DNA of 46,190 nt from the NCBI GenBank assembly GCA_002779825.1, contig PEVN01000365.1, forward strand, positions 4,466-50,655, written 5' to 3'. Positions 10,101 to 17,322 of the stretch are shown in pieces. Position numbers and translations under genes: made by a program. Source of the DNA: Armatimonadetes bacterium CG06_land_8_20_14_3_00_66_21 (GTDB lineage: Bacteria; Armatimonadota; Abditibacteriia; CG2-30-66-41). Each line of letters begins with the position of its first letter. Within the stretch, counting starts at the first letter, position 1. Below the pieces are notes generated by a model. It saw nothing but the letters and a program-made list of their open reading frames with translations. It ran no database searches and had not been told where the DNA came from.

Positions 10101-11083
10101 ATGAACTCGGTGCTGAGATGGTGCAGCCCCATTTCGTCGCCGGGGTGGCCGCCGCCGACAGCACGAATGCAGCCCAGGTTGTCGCCGGCCGTCGCGTGCA
10201 GGCGGTCGAGCGCCTGCGCTGCGAACCGCTGCGAGTAGGCGAACGCTTGGTCCGAGGCGAACTGGCTGAGGTAGGTCCCGGCCATAGCCTCCAGCGGGTT
10301 CCAGCCGCTGATCGCGTTGGGGTCCCACTGGATGATGTCGCGCGGGAACCGGTTGCGCATCCACCACGGCGCCCAGTGCAAGCCGAAGTGGTTCATCACG
10401 ATCTGCCCGCGCGCCACCGCCAGCTTGACGCAGTACTCCATCGGGAACGTGTGCCCCGCGCCGTCGGCCAGTTCGTCGCTGCCGAAGTACGGCAGGAACC
10501 GGCTGTAGCCATAGCCGGACTTGGCCCAGAAGTCGGCCGTGCGTCCGAGGGGTTCGCGGTCATAGCGCTTCCACCCCTTCTCCATGTCGCGCACGTTCAT
10601 GCCGAGGTAGTACATGCTGACCGGCCGCAAGTCGAAGAAGTCCAGCGACAACGGGTGGGGCTTCTGGGGCAGGAACGTGGCCTTGGCGAGACCCCGGCGC
10701 GCGAGCAGGGGCTGAGCAGCGTCCGCTGTCGGCGCGCTGAGGACGTACACAGCCTTGTCACGGCGCGCAAACACCAGCACGCCGCGCGCGCCCACCGCAA
10801 GCGCCGGCGCGCCGCCGGGCAGCGTGATCGCGCGGACCTCCGAGAGCTTGTCCCAGGCGAAGTCCGCACGGAGCTTGCTGAGCAAGCGGTCCGCGTGCTG
10901 GGCATCCTGGCAGGTGAACGTCGCCACTCCGCTGCCGGCCGCCCCCGACTCGACCGACAGCGCGAGGCGGCCATAGCCGGACAACTCAGAAGTCAACGGC
11001 GCGGCAAGGACGGGAAGGACTGCAAGGACTTGAAGGACGGAAAGGGCAGACAGCACGGCTGCTTGGTTTGGGGTACGTTTCAT
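7106..11083 (-). CDS. Secreted GH42-like (clan GH-A) glycosidase with inserted jelly-roll and amidotransferase-like domain
   Basis: 1325 residues with a Leu/Val-rich signal peptide (~1-28) encoded partly by a 9-bp repeat. A barrel half (~155-400) carries GGHPGDEMG, where E317 is a candidate acid/base, and the GH42-typical WYGDANHLKSWDDV stretch. A GH2-type jelly-roll is inserted (~425-550). The second barrel half (~555-685) carries YGTSEEGG, with E638 (or E639) as candidate nucleophile. Next come a beta-galactosidase trimerisation/class I amidotransferase-like Rossmann domain (~690-900, VVFDSGSLVLGDEALAALE), a beta domain and two galactose-binding-like sandwiches (~1040-1325). Substrate is unknown; a beta-galactosidase-type activity is the best guess. 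It is the first gene of a two-gene unit with the CBM-like gene at 7105. Catalytic residue assignments are inferred from motif context. Confidence 0.7.
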   Translation of the reverse strand: MKRTPNQAAVLSALSVLQVLAVLPVLAAPLTSELSGYGRLALSVESGAAGSGVATFTCQDAQHADRLLSKLRADFAWDKLSEVRAITLPGGAPALAVGARGVLVFARRDKAVYVLSAPTADAAQPLLARRGLAKATFLPQKPHPLSLDFFDLRPVSMYYLGMNVRDMEKGWKRYDREPLGRTADFWAKSGYGYSRFLPYFGSDELADGAGHTFPMEYCVKLAVARGQIVMNHFGLHWAPWWMRNRFPRDIIQWDPNAISGWNPLEAMAGTYLSQFASDQAFAYSQRFAAQALDRLHATAGDNLGCIRAVGGGHPGDEMGLHHLSTEFMDYGEAGQAAFRQWLRDTRKLDLPALSQRWYGDANHLKSWDDVTLPSNYEFFGAFGDNSLDLRQGWLWRPDRQTAEEEGWQKPDYAPGDEWTPTDLAPSMKQLFLFGSTRDKELREGKSTVAWFRKEFDPSAWLAKNRGRRVYVVAQVGDSQTQPVGVFLNDAYLGPIKPKTVWCGPIAFDATALVKPGRNVLCLKVQDGIIRGPVFLTTEQPKRYPYLGPQGNARWIDLRDWEAEKLARGWKREARFVREKDPDTPFMFVPGGSKEFWDHFLELKTELGISSLHHTGGGSSYMPWWSGLGYVWGAYGTSEEGGTSWAAPTLSRELAWMLLDAQGHHNYYYDAWDYVRIEEKTQWFSKNARLLDLLGKSTWEKPPVAVLRAARTDNYFPYSAFADDWDLGRSSLQAAHYQNVYVTEAELRAGLADDYPVVFDSGSLVLGDEALAALERYVRAGGTFVAVNVTGRHTPLEADAWPIQKLTGFQVLGERENMHVTVLPDNPLLKHLAGMTFDGNGIAVNWMGVNHLADGAVALGPQEGDGTVLARWEDGTAAVGMRRLGKGRVIVLGSSFWRSMSDRAGNGISLNGSVQTTFFGDLFAGLGIRRQADVDSEDVWVRRLVTKNGLEDWVMAYNAGRGAVKGRTLSFPAATKPAAVRGVETGKPVPFTWAEGAVRVPDIDLDLNAVKVFAIARRGLLGAVEHWFSEKRHYETRPVVAKSAESRTPLPAPTSVLLNAFRFRPADAGAKTDLAWLSEPVDGAAWKDLGYGFWDELGYPAKGVGLYRCTFRAPAQWQGPRVLLACVSFDYPVFLEHATFFVNGKPAGEYQGHPWANFDVLDITPSLKEGDNDLGVLVEASEVRGGYLGQLVAFPLENLQDARDLTADWKLYADNQKWTPATVPLDATGRYLETEVTIPATWKNDSVFLEWEVSDRWVGLVVVNGRAIAYNAFLHPYGNLMQVNLYPFIKPGEVNRIELWGRSPSEIAQQRMVVKSVRLGTVSEVS
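11005..11049 (+). repeat. Five 9-bp tandem units in signal-peptide codons
   Basis: On the plus strand the units are CAAGGACGG, GAAGGACTG, CAAGGACTT, GAAGGACGG and AAAGGGCAG, with exact 9-base spacing. They lie in frame within the minus-strand glycosidase gene and encode the hydrophobic core VLQVLAVLPVL of its signal peptide. Confidence 0.85.
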
Positions 11084-11336
11084 GTGTGTCGGCCTCGGGG
11101 TCGCGGCGGCTACGCCAACGGCCGGCGCGGAGTCACTTGAGTGCCGTGAGGTTCGCCGGCTGTCGGGCAGCAGCCTTCGAGGCAGCGGGTCAAGTGGTCC
11201 GGCGCCCTGCGCAAACTGCCTCTGGATTCAGGGCGCAGCCCGCGACACAGCGCGGGTACAATCTGCAACCACCACCCGCGAGACGATGGCTGTCTGCCGG
11301 CATGGGTTCGGGCCCTCGCCGCAAAGTAGGTACACC

Positions 11337-13883
11337 ATGGTACTGCCAGTTTTCCTCGCCCTGCTCACCCAACCCGCAGCGGCTGCTCGTCAGCCGTCGC
11401 CGAAGGAGCGTCGCCCCGTGACAATTGCCCCCGAAGTCGCCCTGAACCGCCAGTGGGCGGAGCGTGTGTTCGCCGAGGCGCCGCACGACCCAGCGCCAAG
11501 TGACCGGTTGACCGTCGTCCATGAAGACGTTGCCGGGGACACGAAGATCGGCCGGTGCGCGGCAGGGCCGCCGCTGCGGCTTGGCGACAAGGTCTACACG
11601 CGCGGGATCGGCGTGAACTCGGTCAGCGTCATGCGCGTGTCCCTGGGCAGGCCGGCGGCGCGGTTCGTCGCGGACATCGGTCTGGACCGGAACGTGGAGG
11701 GCACGGCAGCCTCGGTGCGCTTTCACGTGAGCGTCGGCGGGAAGGACCTGTTTGCGACCGACGTGCTGCGTCCCACCGGGGCGGTGCAGCATATCGACGC
11801 GCCGCTCTCGGGAGCGCAGAGCTTCGACTTGACTGTGGACGATGGCGGCGACGGCCGGGGGTGGGATCAGGGGGACTGGGCGGACGCGCGAGTGGTGCTG
11901 CAAGACGGCTCGGAACTGTGGTTGGACGACTTGGCGCGCCAGGCGACGCTTGGGGCGGAGCTACCGTTCTCGTTCGTGTACGGCGGGCGGCCTTCCGCGG
12001 TGCTCCTCGGTACGTGGCGGCGCGAGGAGACGGACGAGGAGGTGGACGCCTCCAAGCGACGTCGCACGCTGACGCTCACCGACCCTCAGACCGGGCTGGA
12101 GGTCCGCGCTGTCGCCACCGTCTACACCGACACGCCGGGCGCCGACTGGACGCTGCACTTCACCAACAAGGGCTCGGCCGACACGCCGGCTCTCGAACAG
12201 GTCAAGGCGCTCGACGTGGGTGTCACGCTGAGGATGGACCAGGGGGCTGTATTGCACCGGCTGCGCGGGAGCACCTGCGCCGCGGACGACTGGCAGCCGT
12301 TCGATCAGCCGCTCGCCCGGGGAGCGCAGGTCGAGTTCGGCGCGGTCAACGGCCGGTCGTCGGCCGATTGCCCGTTCTTCAACCTGGACTGGGGAAGCGG
12401 TGGAGTCGTGACGGCCGTCGGCTGGTCGGGGCAATGGCGTGGGTCGGTTGAAGCGAGCAAAGACGGCGAGGTGCGGACCCAGGTCGGGATGCAGAACCTT
12501 CACCTCCGGCTGCGACCGGGAGAGAGCATCCGCAGTCCGCGAATCATGCAGCTCTACTGGACAGGCGCGGACCCGCTTCGGGGCTGCAACCTGTTCCGCG
12601 AGACCATGCTGCGGCACGTCGTTTCCCGGATCGACGGCGCCCCGGTGACACCACCCATCGCCCACCTCAGCACCTCCTTCTACGAGTTGAACGGCAGCAC
12701 CGAGGCCACCGTGCTGTCGCACCTGGACGCCCTCAAAGGGCTCGGCTTCGAGGTGTTCTGGCTGGACGCCTATTGGACGCGCGACGGCTTCCCGGCGGGG
12801 ATGGGGAATTACGGGTTCCCCCTTGAGCGCGTCGAGCCGCGGGATCGGTTCCCGCACGGGCTGAAGCCAATCGGCGATGCCGCGCACAAGCAAGGCATGA
12901 AGTTCCTGATGTGGTTCGAGCCGGAGCGCGTCCATCCCGGCACCGCGCTGGCACGGGAGCACCCCGAGTGGGTCCTCTCACCGGCCGGCGACGGCAGCGG
13001 CTTGTTCAACCTGGGGGACGAGGACGCCCGGGCGTACATGACCCGCTACCTGAAGGCAGCTATCGAGGAGTACGGCTTGGACTGGCTTCGCATCGACTAC
13101 AACATCGATCCACTCCCATTCTGGGAGTTCCTGGACAAGCAGGACCCGGATCGCACCGGGCTCGGAGAGATCCGCTACGTCGAGGGGCTGTACCGGCTGT
13201 GGGATGATCTGTTGGCAGCGTTCCCCCACCTCGCCATCGACAACTGCGCCAGCGGCGGCCGGCGCATCGACCTGGAGACCTGCTCCCGCGCCTTGCCCCT
13301 GTGGCGGAGCGACAACACCTGCGACATGCTGGATCACCAGCCCGAGACCATCGACCACGCGGCCCTCAAGAACCAGGTGATGAGCGCCGGGCTCAACCGG
13401 TTCCTCCCGTTCAGCACCGTCGGGCAAATGGGGGTGACGCCGTATCTCTTCCGCAGCGGCTTCAACGCAGGCATCGCCTTCGGCGAGGACTGCCGCCCCA
13501 AGGGCTTCCCCCGCGAGTTGCTGGAGGAGGCCATTGCCGAGGGCAAGCGGCTCCGCAAGTACTACTTCGGTCACTTCCACCCACTCTCCGAAGTGACCGT
13601 CAGCCCGCGCGACTGGTGCGTGCTTCAGTACCACCGGCCCGACGAGCAGGACGGCATGGTGGTCGCCTTCCGCCGCCCTCAGTCGCCCTACGCCAGCTTC
13701 GTCTGCGACCTGCGGGAGATCGACGCGGAGGCTGACTATGAGGTGACGCAGTCGTCTTCCTACCGGCGGCAGAAGCCCGTCTCGATGAAGGGGGCAGCGC
13801 TCCGGCTTCTGAAGGTGGAGATCGACGAGCGCCCGGGGGCGGTGGTTGTGGAGTACCGCAACGTGAACGGAACGCGCCAGTAG
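11337..13883 (+). CDS. Secreted GH36-like alpha-galactosidase with N-terminal NPCBM domain
   Basis: 848 residues from ATG 11337 (AGTAGG six bases upstream); ATG 11286 is an in-frame alternative that would lengthen the signal peptide. The N-terminus MVLPVFLALLTQPAAAA looks exported. Residues ~70-185 form an NPCBM domain (YTRGIGVNSVS, DDGGDGRGWDQGDWADA). A GH-D beta domain follows, then the barrel with VFWLDAYW, MWFEPERV, WLRIDYN (nucleophile candidate D587), DNCASGGRRIDLE and WRSDN (acid/base candidate D659). These match the retaining clan GH-D mechanism. It is transcribed divergently from the GH42-like gene across a 253-base gap that holds an isolated TACAAT at 11257-11262. The two enzymes plausibly act on the same galactose-containing polysaccharide. 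Confidence 0.85.
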   Translation: MVLPVFLALLTQPAAAARQPSPKERRPVTIAPEVALNRQWAERVFAEAPHDPAPSDRLTVVHEDVAGDTKIGRCAAGPPLRLGDKVYTRGIGVNSVSVMRVSLGRPAARFVADIGLDRNVEGTAASVRFHVSVGGKDLFATDVLRPTGAVQHIDAPLSGAQSFDLTVDDGGDGRGWDQGDWADARVVLQDGSELWLDDLARQATLGAELPFSFVYGGRPSAVLLGTWRREETDEEVDASKRRRTLTLTDPQTGLEVRAVATVYTDTPGADWTLHFTNKGSADTPALEQVKALDVGVTLRMDQGAVLHRLRGSTCAADDWQPFDQPLARGAQVEFGAVNGRSSADCPFFNLDWGSGGVVTAVGWSGQWRGSVEASKDGEVRTQVGMQNLHLRLRPGESIRSPRIMQLYWTGADPLRGCNLFRETMLRHVVSRIDGAPVTPPIAHLSTSFYELNGSTEATVLSHLDALKGLGFEVFWLDAYWTRDGFPAGMGNYGFPLERVEPRDRFPHGLKPIGDAAHKQGMKFLMWFEPERVHPGTALAREHPEWVLSPAGDGSGLFNLGDEDARAYMTRYLKAAIEEYGLDWLRIDYNIDPLPFWEFLDKQDPDRTGLGEIRYVEGLYRLWDDLLAAFPHLAIDNCASGGRRIDLETCSRALPLWRSDNTCDMLDHQPETIDHAALKNQVMSAGLNRFLPFSTVGQMGVTPYLFRSGFNAGIAFGEDCRPKGFPRELLEEAIAEGKRLRKYYFGHFHPLSEVTVSPRDWCVLQYHRPDEQDGMVVAFRRPQSPYASFVCDLREIDAEADYEVTQSSSYRRQKPVSMKGAALRLLKVEIDERPGAVVVEYRNVNGTRQ

Positions 13884-13922
13884 CCTGCCAGCGGCCGCGC
13901 GCCAAGCCGCCCTGCCCTGAGA

Positions 13923-13942
13923 GGGCCGCACATTCACGGCCC
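13923..13942. terminator. Hairpin between convergent genes
   Basis: GGGCCG (13923-13928) and CGGCCC (13937-13942) pair around an 8-base loop, between the stop at 13883 and the converging stop at 14031. There is no U-run, so termination is uncertain. Confidence 0.25.
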
Positions 13943-14030
13943 GGCGGAAACACGCGCTATCCGGCTGAGCCTGCTGCCCGGTCTTGCCGCTGCCCTTGCC
14001 TTCTGCTTCCCGATCCCGGAGTGCGGAAGC

Positions 14031-15152
14031 TCAGCCGCAGAAGTCGGGGTTGCGCTCTTCGGTCACGGCTACCACCATCGCCCGGAAGTTCTCCGGCGGG
14101 ATGGGAGGGTTGATCTCGCTGGAGCTGGCGACGAACATGCCGCCGGTGTGCAGGGCGTCCGTCTCACGGATATGGCGCCGCACCTCTGCTCGGACTTGCT
14201 CCGGCGTGCCGCGCTCCATCAGGTCCACGCCGTCCACCCCGCCCGACCAGACCATGTGCGGCCAGGTGCGCTTGAGTTCGACGATGTCCATTCCCACTCC
14301 CGGCTCCAGGCAGTAGAAGCCGTCGACGCCGCAGGCAATGAGATCGGGCAGGACTGCCCGGTAGTTGCCATCGCTGTGGTAGAGCACGTGCAGGCCATGC
14401 TCGTGCCAGGCATCGGCGATCCGCTTCACGTAGGGGTAGTGGAACTCGCGCAGGAATGCCGGTGGGAAGATAGGCCCGTGCTTGGTGGCGAAATCCTCAG
14501 CCACCAGCACCAACGGCGACAGGGCCGCGTACTCGTCAGCCAGCGCGTGAAGGCGAGCAAGGCTGCGGGCCAAGTGCAAGTCCATGAACTCCCGCAGCAG
14601 GTCGGTACACTCCGCAAACACGTATGAGAACAGCTCCAGCCCCATGCCGCCATCCCCATAGACAGAGCACAGACCGGTGTTGATCGGGTAGGCCATAAGC
14701 TGCGTTTCGCCCAGTCTGCGCTGCAGGTCACCCATGTACACGCGCCAGTCCTCGCGTTCCCTGTCGGCGTCCACGCGGCTGTCGCGAAGCCCCCGCGTTC
14801 GCGCCTGCAGCCACTGCCTCGCCCCGTCTTCGTCGTGGAACGGCCGCGACACCGTCCACACCGTCCAGTTGTCGTACTGGTAGGCGAAGCCGTCCGCCCC
14901 AGTCGCCCTGCCACTCCGCTGCTTCATGACTGACGGCGGCATGACCACCTCCATCGTCTGGCGGCAGACTTCGCAGATGTCGTCGAGCGTGTAGTCGAAC
15001 CCGGCGATAGGCTTGCCGGTCCAGTCGGCGATGACCCGCGGGTTGTAGCTGAGCTGCTCAAGCAGTGCACAGCGGTCCACCGGTTGGTGCTGCAGTGTTG
15101 CCAACACCCGCTCCCGCTTGGTCATCATGTCGGTAGGAGCAAGTCGTTCCAT
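14031..15152 (-). CDS. Uroporphyrinogen decarboxylase-fold (URO-D/methyltransferase-like) protein
   Basis: 373 residues. The start MTKRERVLATLQHQPVDR is the classical opening of URO-D superfamily proteins. Later come GPIFPPAFLREFHYPYVKRI, a Gly-rich HSDGNYRAVLPDLIACGVDGF stretch, VWSGGVDGVDLM, and a C-terminal GGMFVASSSEINPPIPPENF typical of the methylcobamide:CoM methyltransferase-like branch. It is therefore more likely a methyl-transfer or unknown-substrate enzyme than haem-pathway HemE, and no other haem gene is nearby. ATG 15152 has GAGAGAG six bases upstream; the internal Met pair eight codons in is an alternative. It lies 26 bases downstream of the toroid-protein gene and is probably in its operon. 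Confidence 0.8.
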   Translation of the reverse strand: MERLAPTDMMTKRERVLATLQHQPVDRCALLEQLSYNPRVIADWTGKPIAGFDYTLDDICEVCRQTMEVVMPPSVMKQRSGRATGADGFAYQYDNWTVWTVSRPFHDEDGARQWLQARTRGLRDSRVDADREREDWRVYMGDLQRRLGETQLMAYPINTGLCSVYGDGGMGLELFSYVFAECTDLLREFMDLHLARSLARLHALADEYAALSPLVLVAEDFATKHGPIFPPAFLREFHYPYVKRIADAWHEHGLHVLYHSDGNYRAVLPDLIACGVDGFYCLEPGVGMDIVELKRTWPHMVWSGGVDGVDLMERGTPEQVRAEVRRHIRETDALHTGGMFVASSSEINPPIPPENFRAMVVAVTEERNPDFCG

Positions 15153-15178
15153 CGGTTACTCTCTCTTCGCCAAGGCAC

Positions 15179-16282
15179 TCAGAACTGCATGCCAGGGCAG
15201 TTCACAAACTGCCAGCTCAGTTGCCCCAGCGGGCTATCCAGAAGGGCCCGCCCGACGAGCGCCAGGGACAGCAAGCGGAACCAAGTGGGGAACATCGCCC
15301 CCTGCCCGGCCTCGCCGCGGAGCTGTGGGTGACCGTACTCGAAGGCTCGGCCCAAGCAGAACACAAAGCCGCCATCGGGCTGCTGGTTGCGCAGCACCCA
15401 TTCGCCGCCGCGCCGCAACGCTGCTCGCACCTCGTCCCGCCGGTGATCCGTTTGGCTGAGCATTCGCGCCAGCGGATCGATCGAGTCGATGTCCTCGCAG
15501 GCGCTGCTGCCGAAGGGCTCCGCCGGGTTGTGCACACCCCAGCCGAAGCCCCCGCGAGGGTTCTGCGTGGCCAGCACCGTGTCCACGGCCCGATCGACAT
15601 GCGGGAAGGGGCGTCGGTCATAGGCGAACAAGGGCCACCAGTGGTAGGCGGCCTGCACGGCGTGCGAACGCTGCAGCGGGTCAGTCAGGTCGAGGGAGCC
15701 CCACACACCCGACTCCGGGTTGAGGTGGTGCTGCTCAAGCGAGTCGAGGAGGCACTCCATCGCCTGCCCGGCCCGAGCGTCGTTGTGGAAGTCGCGTGCA
15801 TACTGCAGCAGCGTGCCGACGTTCATGATCTCGTTGCCCGTCCAGCCGACCCGCGCCCCCCAGTCGAGGCCCTCCAGCCAATCAACCAGCGCGTCGCAGT
15901 TGCGCCACGGCTCGAGCCAGGTGAGCGGCTCTGCCGCCACCGCTCCCAGGCACGCCAACGCGGTGAGGACATGGCAGGTCAGATGCGACCGTCCGCACCA
16001 CAGCGGGTCGTCGGCATACCAGCCCTGCCCGTAGCTCAGCGGATCGCGGAACAGACCGTCGTCATCCTGGAAGGAGTTCAGGTAGGCCGCCCACTCCACG
16101 GTGTCCGCCCCCCCGAGCGCGCGCAAGAGCGACTGCGCCATTGCCGCATAGCTGGACGAGTAGAGCGTCGGCTCACTGCACGCCAGTGAGTAGCGGTAGC
16201 GCCCCGGTCCGAACTCGGGCAGTGAGCAGCTTGCCACGAACTGGAGCACGCTGGACCGCAGGCAGGCGGGCGTTCCGGTCAC
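15179..16282 (-). CDS. Alpha/alpha-toroid protein (prenyltransferase/squalene-oxidase-repeat-like)
   Basis: 367 residues from GTG 16282. An upstream ATG at 16375 is in frame, but its extra 31 residues look non-coding. The protein is made of paired helices with repeated QNPRGGFGWG, NQQPDGGFVFC and QDDDGLFRDP motifs. These are the QxxDGGF-type signatures of the alpha6/alpha6 toroid seen in terpene cyclases, protein prenyltransferases and some polysaccharide lyases. The class II cyclase DxDD acid motif is not evident, and no signal peptide is seen. It is transcribed before the URO-D-like gene from a putative minus-strand promoter at 16451-16423. Function is unknown; the fold assignment is fairly secure. 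Confidence 0.7.
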   Translation of the reverse strand: MTGTPACLRSSVLQFVASCSLPEFGPGRYRYSLACSEPTLYSSSYAAMAQSLLRALGGADTVEWAAYLNSFQDDDGLFRDPLSYGQGWYADDPLWCGRSHLTCHVLTALACLGAVAAEPLTWLEPWRNCDALVDWLEGLDWGARVGWTGNEIMNVGTLLQYARDFHNDARAGQAMECLLDSLEQHHLNPESGVWGSLDLTDPLQRSHAVQAAYHWWPLFAYDRRPFPHVDRAVDTVLATQNPRGGFGWGVHNPAEPFGSSACEDIDSIDPLARMLSQTDHRRDEVRAALRRGGEWVLRNQQPDGGFVFCLGRAFEYGHPQLRGEAGQGAMFPTWFRLLSLALVGRALLDSPLGQLSWQFVNCPGMQF

Positions 16283-16422
16283 GTGCGGCCCCCGGTGGAG
16301 GCCGCCGTGGCGGGCAACCGCTGGCTCGCCGCCGCGCTCAATACGTCGCGGGGAGCAACCTCGGTCGAGCGACATGCGTTTGCGCGTTCCCCCATCATGA
16401 ACTCCGTCATCGCCGCGCGCGC

Positions 16423-16451
16423 ATTGTGCAGAACGGCAGAACCGTTGTCAA
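16423..16451 (-). promoter_or_regulatory. Sigma-70-type promoter, minus strand (TTGACA-N17-CACAAT)
   Basis: The minus strand reads TTGACA at 16451-16446 and CACAAT at 16428-16423, with a 17-base spacer. It would drive the toroid/URO-D operon and lies back to back with the PspA promoter at 16497-16525. Confidence 0.55.
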
Positions 16452-16496
16452 CACCGTGCGGGCACGCGACGGGAGCACTGCCGCCGCGCTGCTTCC

Positions 16497-16525
16497 TTGA
16501 CAAAGGGAAACCAACCCCGTATACT
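16497..16525 (+). promoter_or_regulatory. Near-perfect sigma-70 promoter for the pspA-AAA operon (TTGACA-N17-TATACT)
   Basis: TTGACA at 16497-16502 and TATACT at 16520-16525 are separated by exactly 17 bases. The expected start near 16532 leaves a leader of about 80 bases before GTG 16612. Strong housekeeping consensus suggests high basal expression, unlike sigma-54-driven psp operons of enterobacteria. Confidence 0.85.
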
Positions 16526-16611
16526 GTCGCCACTCAAGATCGGGCCGTTCTCGAGCCTCTCGGCGAGACCGAGAACGCGCGGATCGGCGTTCTGCAAGGA
16601 GTGACAACACC

Positions 16612-17319
16612 GTGGGATTCTTCTCTCGTGTAGGAAACATCTGGCGCGGGTTTCTGGGGCTGTTTATCAAAGGACTTGAGGCGAAGCATCCAGAGGCTGT
16701 GTACGAGGCTGCCATCGAGGCCAAGATCAAGCAGTACAAGCGCTTGACGTCGGCAGTCGCCGGAATCGTGCATCTGCGCAACAAGCTGGAGCGCGAACTC
16801 ACGGAAAGGTCCGCCGAGTTGAAGGAGATCCAGGTCCAGATCCCCGTCGCCGTCGAGCAGGGCGAGGACGAAGCGGCGCTGGTGTTGATCCAACGCCGGG
16901 ACATGCTCACCCAAGAGGTCGAGAAGATCCGCGCGGACCTCGCGAAGACCTCGCAGGAGGCCGAAGAAGCTAAGTCGAGTCTGCTCACCTTCCAGGGCGA
17001 GATCGAGAAGCTCAAGGCAGAGAAGGAGACCATGCTGGCCAAGCGAGAGAACGCCAAGGCACGCGTGGAAATCCAGGAGCAGCTCTCCGGCTTGTCGATG
17101 GATGCCGACATCCAGGCGCTGGACAACGTCCGCGACAGCATCAACAAGCTCGATGCCGAAGCTGACGTCGCCAAGGAGCTTGAGGACGGCGGACTGGCGC
17201 ACAAGCTCACCGAGATCCGCAAGAAGACCGCCTCTGCCTCCGCGCAGGCGCAGCTCGCCGAGATCAAGAAGCAGATGGCTGCCGACAAGCAGGCGCCGCC
17301 GGCGCAGAAGACGATGTAG
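16612..17319 (+). CDS. pspA: PspA/IM30 (Vipp1) family membrane-remodelling protein
   Basis: 235 residues from GTG 16612, with AAGGAG at 16596-16601. The start MGFFSRVGNIWRGFLGLFIK resembles the amphipathic helix of PspA/IM30. The remainder is almost entirely long charged helices with heptad character (IKQYKRLTSAVAGIVHLRNK, EVEKIRADLAKTSQEAEEAK, EIEKLKAEKETMLAKRENAK), which is the ESCRT-III-superfamily coiled-coil layout, ending in a polar Gln/Pro tail. Such proteins polymerise on the inner face of the cytoplasmic membrane and maintain or remodel it. The stop is three bases before the ATG of the AAA ATPase gene, so both share one transcript. Family membership is well supported; the functional link to the ATPase is inferred. 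Confidence 0.82.
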   Translation: MGFFSRVGNIWRGFLGLFIKGLEAKHPEAVYEAAIEAKIKQYKRLTSAVAGIVHLRNKLERELTERSAELKEIQVQIPVAVEQGEDEAALVLIQRRDMLTQEVEKIRADLAKTSQEAEEAKSSLLTFQGEIEKLKAEKETMLAKRENAKARVEIQEQLSGLSMDADIQALDNVRDSINKLDAEADVAKELEDGGLAHKLTEIRKKTASASAQAQLAEIKKQMAADKQAPPAQKTM

Positions 17320-17322
17320 CAG

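Noticed and set aside
16282..16375. Upstream ATG 16375 for the toroid protein
   Set aside because: The 31 added residues are Arg/Gly-rich without similarity to the fold and there is no good ribosome site, although the promoter position would allow it.
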